From the NCBI GenBank assembly GCA_037176905.1, contig JBBBWG010000138.1, forward strand, positions 1 to 21,701: a stretch of 21,701 nt of DNA. The letters are read 5' to 3'. Shown here piece by piece: positions 1-10,700 of this stretch. Numbering within the stretch: the stretch's first letter is position 1; every line of letters begins with the position of its first letter. Both the position numbers and the translations under genes were made by a program. A model generated the notes under the pieces. That model made no database searches. It was not told the origin of the DNA and saw only the letters and a list, made by a program, of their open reading frames with translations. Origin of the DNA: Azolla pinnata (lineage: Eukaryota; Streptophyta; Polypodiopsida; Salviniales; Salviniaceae).

Positions 1-134
1 GATTCCCTAGCTGATGATTAAGTGGGCGATTAAGAGAGATTCCCTAGCTGATGATTAAGAGGGCGATTAAGAGAGATTCCCTGGAGGATTAAGAGAGATT
101 CCATAGCTGATTACACCCCTGGAGGATTAAGAGA
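1..134. repeat. 37-bp tandem repeat (about three copies plus a shorter one)
   Basis: Units begin GATTCCCT at 1, 38 and 75, with a shortened, diverged unit at 97. Each carries GATTAAGAG. It runs off the left edge of the window, so its full size is unknown. Confidence 0.88.
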
Positions 135-164
135 CAGATGGGTTTTCGCTGCCCTGCTCCATCT

Positions 165-294
165 CTGCGCCATGGATCTGCGTCTTATCTCTGCGCCATG
201 GATCTGCTTCTGATCTCGGCGCCATGGATCTGCTTCTTATCTCGGCGCCATGGATCTGCTTCTTATCTCTGCGCCATGGATCTGTTTAGGTGGG
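165..294. repeat. 26-bp tandem repeat, five copies
   Basis: Units start at 165, 191, 217, 243 and 269 and contain GCGCCATGGATCTGCTTCTT or a close variant. The period is not a multiple of three, so the repeated MDLLLISAPW-type peptides seen in open frames here are an artefact of the repeat. Confidence 0.9.
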
Positions 295-581
295 CACCCC
301 TGGTTTTGGGTTTTTGGGGGCAAAAACCAACGGCAAATGCAAAACCAGATCTTGCCCTGTCTGTTGTTGTTGAGCTTTTCCAGCATTTTGTGGGCTATGG
401 TGCGGAGTTTATCAGAGAAATCCCCTCAGGAATGATCTTCTTGCCCCCAAAAACCCCAGAAGGAAAAGAACCCAGCAAATCCGGCACGTCAGATCATGGT
501 CTGCATCCATGGCTTCTTCCACTTCATGCCCTTCACGAGTCTGTTCAGGCCATCGTCTTCATCAACAACAGTGCTTCCGGT
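295..581. other. Unassigned, GC-richer stretch
   Basis: No feature could be supported. A plus-strand frame has a hydrophobic segment (MQNQILPCLLLLSFSSILW) but ends within 32 codons, with no suitable donor seen. The minus strand has short coding-like runs (for example DKLRTIAHKMLEKLNNN) broken by stops. It may belong with the fragmentary region at 582-1373. Confidence 0.3.
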
Positions 582-1373
582 TCATGTCTCTTCCATTGAG
601 CTTCTCCTGTTTGCTTTAGGACCCATGAATGGAACGGATAGCATCATGTGCTGATGGAAATCCCCATTAGCGTCAACAAAGGTCGGTCGCATCCTCAGTG
701 TTGTCAAATCAATCGCCATTGGAGCATGGAATAAGAAAATCCCCAAATCTGAGTTGAATCACATGGCACAGGAGCAAGATAATACCCGTTTTTTAGAGTC
801 ACGTGCCCAGATTAATGGCCCTACAGTTGAGATTGATTCAAGGAAAGATTGGTGGTGAAAGAGAAAATCTTGCTCAGTGGAAGAAAGTCGGGCTTTTGAG
901 CGAAGAAAATGATCATAATACACATACACAAAGAAGATTGATGCTTCTTTTGTTGCAGATGCCGGTGAACGAATAATCCTATCTTCCCTTGATAGCAAAT
1001 CATCAAACGGTGGATCAGTAACAGGTTCATATAACTGTCAAAGAACTTGGCGATCGATCCGTATTCATACCATGCTTGCTTGATTAAACAAAGACATTCA
1101 GCTGAAGATCCAACTGTAAATTTTATGGGAGGCAAAAAAGCAATTGGAAGTGCTAGAATCAAGATACAATCAAACCTCCAAATTTGCTGGTAGCTAACAA
1201 TAATGGCATGAAGTTAAGTGCTAATATCATCACATTTCCCGGTTTGTGACTCTTGATTGTATGGCTACAACAGCGATGATGTATGTAGCTGATAAAACCC
1301 CGACGATCAAGGGAATCAATACTGACAAAATAATGAATAGGAAGAGAAGCCGGCAGGCATACCGCCAATCCAT
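582..1373 (-). pseudogene. Unrecognised coding-like fragments, possibly a decayed gene
   Basis: Several minus-strand pieces look more protein-like than chance. At 1373-1230 an ATG opens 47 codons with a long hydrophobic run (LLFLFIILSVLIPLIVGV), like a signal anchor, and an in-frame stop lies just upstream. At about 1060-760 there is DPPFDDLLSREDRIIRSPAS followed by TKEASIFFVYVYYDHFLRS. At 719-582 an ATG opens 45 codons (MAIDLTTLRMRPTFVDANGD). Frames change between pieces and I found no convincing splice sites joining them; one junction near 1030-1050 looks like a two-base shift. I do not recognise the family. It could be a multi-exon gene I failed to chain, a decayed gene or chance. Confidence 0.3.
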
Positions 1374-1759
1374 GGTGTTTTTTCAATACACCCAAGAGAC
1401 AATCACCTCAAAAAGTAGCACTAAGTGGGAAACTTGTTGATCAGCATTATGTTGTTCACCTGTCATCTTCTTCCGGACTGCTTAATGCGATCGAGTCCCA
1501 TCGCACAAGCACTGTCTCTCTTTGCATTGATGGCCTCCTTATGGAGTCTTGGTGGGGTATAGATCAGGTTCGGATGTGTATTGCTGGATAGGAAGCACCA
1601 CAGCAGCTTCTCTTTGATGTCAGGTAAGCTTTATATATACATGATAAAATGGTTAGTTGGGGAGTATTTGGATATATACACAATACCGATATACTGGATT
1701 ACATCGGCAGATTGAGGTACCATCGAGGCCAAGACCATTCTTGTAGAAGGCTGAAATTG
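1374..1759. other. Intergenic or 3' untranslated stretch
   Basis: This lies just downstream of the stop of the filamin-repeat gene and probably includes its 3' UTR. No AATAAA is visible; AT-rich runs such as TATATATAAAG near 1630 could serve as loose plant polyadenylation signals. No other feature seen. Confidence 0.35.
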
Positions 1760-1795
1760 CTAGTCATCTTCTGGTATCCACAGCGGATCGTAAAA
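1760..1795 (-). CDS. Exon 23: tiny terminal exon and stop
   Basis: A 36-nt last coding exon, phase 0, after acceptor GTTGGTATCAG. It encodes FYDPLWIPEDD and a TAG stop at 1762-1760. The mix of aromatic residues and an acidic end looks like a short cytosolic motif. It was chosen because it keeps frame after a pyrimidine-rich acceptor; the alternative is intron retention with a different tail. No clear AATAAA follows within 150 nt. Confidence 0.65.
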   Translation of the reverse strand, partial: FYDPLWIPEDD

Positions 1796-4700
1796 CTGAT
1801 ACCAACACACAACAGCAGCGAGAGTGCATAAAATGAGTTCGGGAACTTTACAGTTCTGAGAAAAAGACCATGGAAGGCATTGCCTGACTTACCATCTGCT
1901 TCTTCGTGTCGGGTTCCACGAGCTCTTCCACTTTAATGTGGACTTTCTTGGACCACTTGTACCAAATCCAACCGGATGCTACACCCATAAAAGAGGCCAC
2001 TATTGTGAAAGTTGTGATCATTGAGATTTTGGCAGCACCTGAAACAAAGTCGGTTACAGCAATCATGAGAATGTCTGGCTTATATTCAGTGGTCATACAT
2101 GTCCCAGAGATCATTACTTACTCAGCTTGTTGTCTTCACTTGGATATGTTCTTATGATAATCTTTGCTGTTGCAAACAAAGGTACTTTTACATCGTTTGA
2201 GCAGTCACCGTAACACCCGAAATTTCCTTGATCGTTGACAGAAATAAGAAGTGCATCCACAAAATTCCCCTCCTGAAAACAAAGAAAGTTCAGCGATGTC
2301 GATGTATACGTTCAAGTTTCATAAATATACTTGATAGGCATGTGCATTTATGCAATCCAGAAAGAACAGCTTAAAGAATTGCCACACCTTTAGAGGACCT
2401 ATACTGTAATATAGAGTTTTCAGAGCAGCATTTGCATCAGCTATAGAGGCTTGGAATTTTATCCCTTGCCCGATCATTTGAACTGTCCTGTTCGGTTCTA
2501 TAATCTGATCTAGGTGTTTCCATTCATTTTGCCCCTTCCTACTGGCAGCTGTCATTGCTGGGAGACTTGTCAAAGTTATCGTAAGCGTGCCTAAATCCAC
2601 CTCAAGGGTAATATCCATCTGTAGTATCTCATTGTCATCTGTACAAAAAAACATTGTTGGTGAGACAATTCTCTCATTGTTATTCTCCACCACGTATGTA
2701 CAAGATGTTGTACCTGTTTTGTCGAATTGATCAAAATCACCCACAGATATATTGGTGAAGGGCATCTCCACCAGCCGTCGTGATACTTCGGAAGGATCAA
2801 CATACAAATAGTCATTCGCAGTAACAATGTACGGGGGATTGTTAACAGCTTTGATAGTTATATTCACTGATTGCGTGTCAATGGAGCCTTTCTGGTCTAT
2901 TACAGAGCAGAACAAGGTATCATCCCCATTATAAAAGTTAGTCCTGCACAAACAATTCCTTGTTGAGGGTGTGCATTATTTAAAATAAGATATATTTCTG
3001 TGTACATTACATGGTTCTTCCCTCTTGAGGGTAATGCAGTGATCCTTGGGACTGTTCTAGATCAAAAATCAAGATTGAAGGGCAGTAAGGCAAAGAACCA
3101 TAAAAATCACACAAAACTACACATCCATCAAGGACAACACAAGCTGTCAACCACACATAGAAAGAACTCATACATCAGTTAATAGAAATTATCAATGGCA
3201 GTAAGACCTCCCTAGAACACACTCCTGGTCAGACACCGAGTTTCACTTCCCTTCGAAAACCTTACATAGATATTTTTTTGTTAATGGTGTTTATACCAGT
3301 TCTGGCAAAGGGCCTAAATAGCACAGATCAAACGTAAACTCCAAATTTAGACCTGTTTTCTTTGTTGTGGAGAGGATGAAACAGCTTCTATCACATGATA
3401 GTGGCATCTTTTATATGTATATTTATACTCTATCAAAAACTGAAGTAACCAAGCACAAATCGTGGTAGGGGATTTTAAAATTCAGAGAATTCCCAGACAG
3501 TATATATTTTCTCCTTACCCTTGGTACATAAAAGCTCGCAATGCTCTGTTGACAGAGTTTACAAATCCAGAGAAGGTCAGGGTGTAATTGCTCCCATCAA
3601 ATCTTGGGTTGATAGCTTTGATATTTTCCCAATTATTAGACATCTTCTCTGAAGGGTACAGATACCCATGTTGAGCTTTTAATTCCATGGTAACAAGCGA
3701 AAGTGGTTTTGAATAGGTCACTTGGATTGGCTGCAGTGAACTGTCATATGAAAGAAGTATTACATTCAGCATCAAAACGTTGAGTAACAAAGCTTAATTA
3801 AAGAAATACACAAACATGCAAACCAGTATTCTCAAACGTATAAAAATTTTACTGCTTTTTATATACAACACTTACATTCATTGAGATCACAAATTCATAC
3901 ATTCTTATTAGTGCATATGCAAATTGTTGGATGTCTCAAAGCAGTTCTAAAAAGACTAATACAATGAACTGTGTTAAAGATGATATTCTATGTACGTACA
4001 CGACTAAGAAGAAATAAAAAAAGACATTATTTTATCATGACAAACCTCTTAAGAGGTAATCTAGGAAAGAGGAAGGTTCACTGTGTTGCAACTATGAAAA
4101 CACTGAGCAGATACGTGCTGACAATATTATCTCATGCGCATGTTTATAAAAAAAAAAGCACAATTGACACTAAACTGGGAAGCATTTGACGACAATGACT
4201 GAACCAGTGAGATATTCCCTGCAACTTTCGTCTTCATAAACAGAGTGCATAATATTCTATAAACAATTCCTATAAGAAATACCTTCCAAACATGTACGGA
4301 ATCCCTTCAAAAGCAAGGATTAAATATGGATGACTTGTAATCTTTGGAACGTTGTATAAATCTGCAATACAAAGTCGGGCTCATTATCTGCAACTGATCA
4401 GTGTTAAAATGCAATGTTAGATAGGTCCTATGCTATAGTAGTGCAGTATCAGCGGACTACTAAGGTCAAATCCATTCAGAATTCTTTACATACGCCATAG
4501 ACAAATACCATAAATTCAACTGAAATACCTGCACCAACAGTAATGTAGAAAGGACTTCCATAAATATGTTTCCCCTGACTTTGTATTGATAGGGTGTATA
4601 ATCCAGTTTGAGATAGGACATATACTCCCTTGTAATGTCCATTAGAAATCCGGACAAACTGCACTGTTGTGTCCACATTTTTGCCAGATATTCTCATATA

Positions 4701-7700
4701 AAAAATTGGATGATTGCCATTCATGTCTGAATCATCACTAGCTGGGTTCTGAAATCTGTCTCGGGCCTGCAAAGTGATATTTTGTTGGGTATCTGCTATG
4801 CTTCTAAATAAACCAGTTCCATAAGCAATACAAGATGGGACATCTATAGGACCTGCACATGCCACAACACATTCTGTGCATTAATATTGCAAAGGTCAAT
4901 TGATAAACAGTTCTCCAGAAAAATGCCAGATTTTTTACAGCTACAAATTTCAGTTAGTTTTATAGGTTTGATGATCTGATTATGAGTGTAGACTTTCAAA
5001 CACCATCATGTGCAGGACTCCAGAAAACCTGAATTCTGGATGAATCCACAAAGAAACCCAATGTGATGAAACCACAAAGAAAAAGTGGTAACAGCCGTGG
5101 GTGGGTAGTTTTGGGGATCAGCCGTCCTTCCTAGTTTTACATGATGATGGTTTCTGAGTGTGCAGAGTCCAGAAAATCTGAGTTCTGGATAAAACCGTGA
5201 AGGAACCCAGTGTGATGAAACCGTGAAAAAAATTGAAATGGTAAGAGAAGCAGATGTGAATAGCTTTGAGTATTAATAAGATCAGATGTCCCTCCTAATT
5301 TACTTGCATGACGTTTATCAAGTAGTCCTAAACTCATAAGGTTTGCTAACTCAGTTCACCTAAATACTAGATCCATTTCATTTTGGTATGTCTATTAGAA
5401 GAGAATTGAATATATAGTAAAACTTTTACTAAGTCTATGAGGACGAACAGAGTATGTTTACATTTTCTTATGTTATCTCATCTCTCTAAACTACAAACCA
5501 CAGTAAATTCCTGAAGCTGAATAAAAAACTTTGGATAGTTCAAAGCCATACCTGTTATAACAGAAAACTGATATGGATTGTTTTTTATCGGTGACCCAAA
5601 AAGCCTAATTGTTAGGGCGTATGATCCTGATACATAGACTGTGAACATGGTTGTGTATGTTCCATTTAAGTGATCTACGAATGAGTAATTGAGAAGCCTT
5701 TCTGAATTTCGTGGTCTCAGATCCAGTGTGAATTCCAACTTTTTCTGCAATTTAAAATAATTTCCATGGATATCACGGCAATGGACGATCGCTGATTCTC
5801 TTTCCCCAGCTGATACCACTGCTTTGCGCAGTTGTGCAGTGCAAAATTCCGGCCTAAGCGACCCTGTTATCCCAAATACATCAGAATCCTTTCCTTTCTT
5901 ACATTTTTCAAGAACAGAATGGAGAATTAAAAAATGTAATCAAGAGATTAATTTTACAACTGGAAGATTGTTCTTTTCAGTTGCAGCCTGGAGGTTCATG
6001 TTTAAGAAAACTAAGAATACGTTGTTGACAACAAAGACAGGGATAGTTGACACAGGCAGTATCCTTCATTTTCTATTAAACCTGGCTTTGTATACTTCTC
6101 AGATATTAACCCCAAAGACTTTCCCTTATGGATGCTTTCATATGCAATGAATAGGAATCACTATGCCTCAGCAGAAGTGATTGCTTATGGTAGAAAATCC
6201 GAGCACATGATGAGTTAATCCTCCATTATCACTAGGGATTAGACTCATTCTGCTTATCCATACGAACTGGGTGCAAGGTCATCAAATTTATATCCTGATT
6301 ATTTTAGCAGGAAGAAAAACTAAGTTACAGCACTAGGAAGTACCAATGAGACTGAATAGTTTGGACTTTGCTCAAGCCCAAATGTTTGTCCCATTGTCTT
6401 TATGTTTTTTATAATACATTACCGCTACCTAAACAAAGGTTGATGTAAACTTGTACATTTTTGTTGAGTACTTTCAACCCCCTTGGAATCTAAATCATTG
6501 TTTGTTTCGTCATTTATTTCTAAACATTAAGGGCTCATGATGAGCACCACAGCCTATGCCAAAGACAGGAGACTTTTGTATCCAACAGACTTGGCTCATA
6601 TCTCACCCAGATAGCATGTATGTTCTATGAAGGATAATATTAGAATTTCAAATATCCCGCTTTTTCTGTAAGCAAAGTACTTTTCCAAATAGGGAACATT
6701 ATCAACTACACATTATATTTACCTGAATTATTTATGATTATCTGCTTGAATATACTTCCACCAAAGTGTGTACCATTGAATTTCAGTGAGATATTATATG
6801 TTCCACGCTGTAGAACCTTGTATGAAGTTTCACATTGCCCAGCATCAACACAAATAAATTTCGCAACTGAGGCATTGGATTTAGGTGATATGGAAATACT
6901 TAACAGGTCCTCTGTTACATTACAAGGATTACCATATGAATCGAATAAATAAACCAAAATAGCGTTTGAATATCCAACAGCAGCAAGGCTAGATAAACCA
7001 AAACCAGTTATTTGAGATTGAGATAAATTAATTTTGCCTGCAAAAAGACAAGCACATTTGTTTCAAGCTTAGATAAACCAAAACCAGTTATTTGAGATTG
7101 AGATAAATTAATTTTGTATGCAAAAAGACAAGCACATTTGTTTCAAGCTTAGATAAACCAAAACCAGTTATTTGAGATTGACATAAATCAATTTTGCCTG
7201 CAGACTCAAGGTCTCATTCTGTTTCATGATTACACTCAACGCTATTTCATATTAGAAGATATTTTTCATTTGTTACTGAAATCGGTCAATCAAGCATAAA
7301 TACTTAGATGTGTCAATTTTTCAAGTCAGAGGCTATCAGAGACTTCAGACGTGTCAATTTTTCATTTATTTCCTTTTGTAGCGGTTCTTGTTTTATTAAA
7401 AATGGATGCTAATTTAAATTTCATTGATTGTCATTAAAGGATAAAGAGCAGCAGTTTTTTTTGAGATGTTGCTAATGGTTTAAAACAAAAACTGAAGTGA
7501 GTGATGACAAATGGTTCCTCATGGACTCAGTGTATCTCATTGCTGTCAGCATAGACAGTGTATTATCAACTTTCTGCTCCATATTTAAGAACAGAATAAC
7601 ACTAGCAAAAGTGAGTTATATCTACCAAATTCTCTGCAAATGTACAGTTTTTTTAATGGATTCAAGATATCAATAACATAGATGATATCGATACATAGGA

Positions 7701-10700
7701 TTCCTGTTTTCCAAGTACTAATAGCTATTTAGGAAGTGATATTCCCTCTCATACATTCTCTTCACAGTCTTTGAGATTGTTTTTATACCCAATATTCCCA
7801 TTTTGATAGTTTTATCAGATAGATTGTTATAGCTTTAACACATCTAACATTTACCTTCCGGGTAAATCTGTTCATCATTAAGTTTTAATGATTTTTATCA
7901 GCCTTGCAGAGGCAGCAACAAGGGTACCATGCATACTGTTTAGAAATCAAGTCATGCTTGGAATTTTCAGGTGCTAGATCGCAGCATAATCCGCAAGGCA
8001 TGACTCATTATATTATTCTAATAAGTTCTATGTATGTATCATAGGATATTGAAAGTAAAATAACCTGGAGATATTATGATCTCAAAAGGACTTCCTGGAA
8101 TCTGAAATTCAGTTAATGCAGTTCGGCCAATAATTTTCAAGGAGTATATTTGCGCAATTATGATCCTATATGCAATCAGAAAAATTCCTGACTGATTGCG
8201 GGAAAGTTGAGTCAAAGATGTGACATTGGGAGTAAAGAAGACAAATATTGAAATATTATCCCTTGAGTTCACATTGTTGAAATCATCATAGGGTGTAATA
8301 TGAAAACTGAGAAAGTCTCCAGCATATCCTCCTTGTAGACCAGAACCAAAAGCTTTGCATTTCCTCGATGAGATAGGACCTACATAAGACGAAATCAAGG
8401 AAATCAAGGACCTACACAATCAAAGAAACGAAATCACAATCTTCTTTTGTGAAACAAGTTTGAAAGAAAACTAGATTTTAATGAAATAATGCACCATTTC
8501 TGAAAATTATTCTTCAGAATTATAGAATATAGGTCACCTGCATAAACGTATTTCTTCCCTTGATAAAGGAGCACAGACATTAGTCTTATAAGCACAGTAT
8601 ATCGACCAGCTACATAAGTTCGATAGCCAACAACAAACGTGCCTGGGTATCCTTCCACACGAGAAGTGTTCACAAGTAATGCGATAGAGCCTTTCATAAT
8701 TATAGTCACATTAAGAAGATTCAGCTCTGAGACAATAGGATTGCCAATTCGATCACGTGCCTTAATGATAAAACTTGAGATATCACCAGCATAAGAGTCA
8801 TTGAGACCATTTCCTGTGAAACTGCTTTTAGCTTTATTAGGTAAACCTGGAAAGCGAAAAAAACCTCCAAAATTAATCATTCATTCAGTTTAAGTGATAA
8901 TCAGAAGTAGAATACTGGATGCATGCATATTCAAAATGAAGTCATATGACCATAATTTGTAGACAAGGTAGGTGTTTGAAATAACCAGGAGATTATATAT
9001 TTATACAACTTTGATCACATGGCCTGCTTATATAATACAATCTCAGATCATTTTTTCTCCATGTCAGGTGAATTACCCTTGTAATGTTGAACTCAAGTCT
9101 TCGAAATATTGTAAAGTAGTCGATGCAAAGATTGCGCCGAAATTCAAATTATGCCTTCACACACAAATTCTTGTTTACTACCTACAGATCTATCACTCGT
9201 CTTTGAAGCCTCTAGGCCTCTGATAATGATGTGGTGAAAAATATTAACAAAGAACTCAAAGAAAAGTCGCCAAGCTACTTAAAAAAGGAGGAATCCTGGA
9301 CTCCATGGAGTTGAGAAGTTTTAAGACACCTTGCAGTTTATCCATTTATTTCTGACAATATAGAGAGACTATATCTATTGACTCTGGTTAGTCATGAATG
9401 CAAATAAGCAGTCTGTCATTATGATGCAAGGCCACTTAAAATGCAATATCCCACATACTCAATAAGGTCTTTCTACGTCCCCATGCAGTATATCACATCT
9501 ATTTTGAGGGTATTGATTGCAATGCTTCATAAGATAAGGTTTTTCTGTTGCTTTCACCAGGCCTATGGGCCAACTGAGTGTTAAGACCCGAGGTTTTTGG
9601 GTCTTAACACAAGACTATACTGATAAGGATTTTGGGGAGCTGGACATTACACAAGACTATACTGCATACAAGTTATGCTATGTTTCTGTATCTTCACTTG
9701 GATATTCTATAATTCTTCCTGAGTAGTTCTCCTTTTTACCCATTGAAATTCCGAGAGATTACTGAATCATCGAAAACTACTGTAACTTTGATTAATTCAT
9801 GAGCACCCTGTTTAAATGTGCGTACTCACCTGTCACATATGAAAAGGAAAAGGGAGACCCTAGTATGTTGACCGAGACATTTCCAACTTGAAGCCAGTAT
9901 TCCCCTGGCTTTTGCAAGGAGAACGTTAACTTTTGCCTCTCAACAGTTGAATTTAGCAGTGTTACAATGAGCATATCACGGACAGCAATTGTTGCAGAGG
10001 ACTGTTTTTTAAATATTTGGGCTGAAAAATTGCAATTGCATGGTTGATTATTTCTCCTGAAAATTTCATTGCCAAATATGTCTCGAGGAGTTATGAGAAA
10101 TTCTGCCATGCCATTAACTTCGAAAGTATTTCGATCATCTTGCCATCCTCCCAGTGAATTAATAGTTGAGACAGGTCCTATAAATGAAGTTCTGAACAAA
10201 AATGAGATGTAAAGCAGAACATGTAATCCTTTAAAACATCTAGTAGCATCTTTTTCATTATAGCAGTATTCTGAGTCCGATCCTTTAAGTTATGTATGTT
10301 AATCACACACAAAGTGACTTTGCTATGCCATTTTCCATAAGGGCACTTCATACCAATTAAGTGCTCCTATTTCCCTCGAATTACGGTAATATCAAAATTA
10401 GTGAATACAGAAAATATTTGTGAACAGACATCTAATTTCCATTTTCTTTAAGCATAGAAGTCCTAGACTTCTGAAGGGATCACATGCAGCACATATTGTA
10501 TTTGTAAATCAGACTTAACATGTGAGCAGAAACAGTCTACAGTCCCTCCAATTAAATGTACCGCAGAATTCTACCTCAGCATCAATCTTTTTAGGACTTA
10601 AGAATTGGCATAAAAAGCACATCTGGATTTCGAAAACACAGTCTTTCTATAAGTGCTTACTCAACACACTCAGAGAAAGCCTATTGAATGTGGATAGAGT

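Noticed and set aside
138-599. Plus-strand frame of 153 codons at the left edge
   Set aside because: Its first third is the 26-bp minisatellite read through; the rest has no recognisable domain and no supporting splice or start signal.
3971-4189. Plus-strand frame of 72 codons
   Set aside because: It sits inside intron 18 of the minus-strand gene, is AT-driven, and shows no domain.
5824-6150. Plus-strand frame of 108 codons
   Set aside because: It overlaps the start of exon 16 on the other strand and continues into its intron; composition looks like chance.
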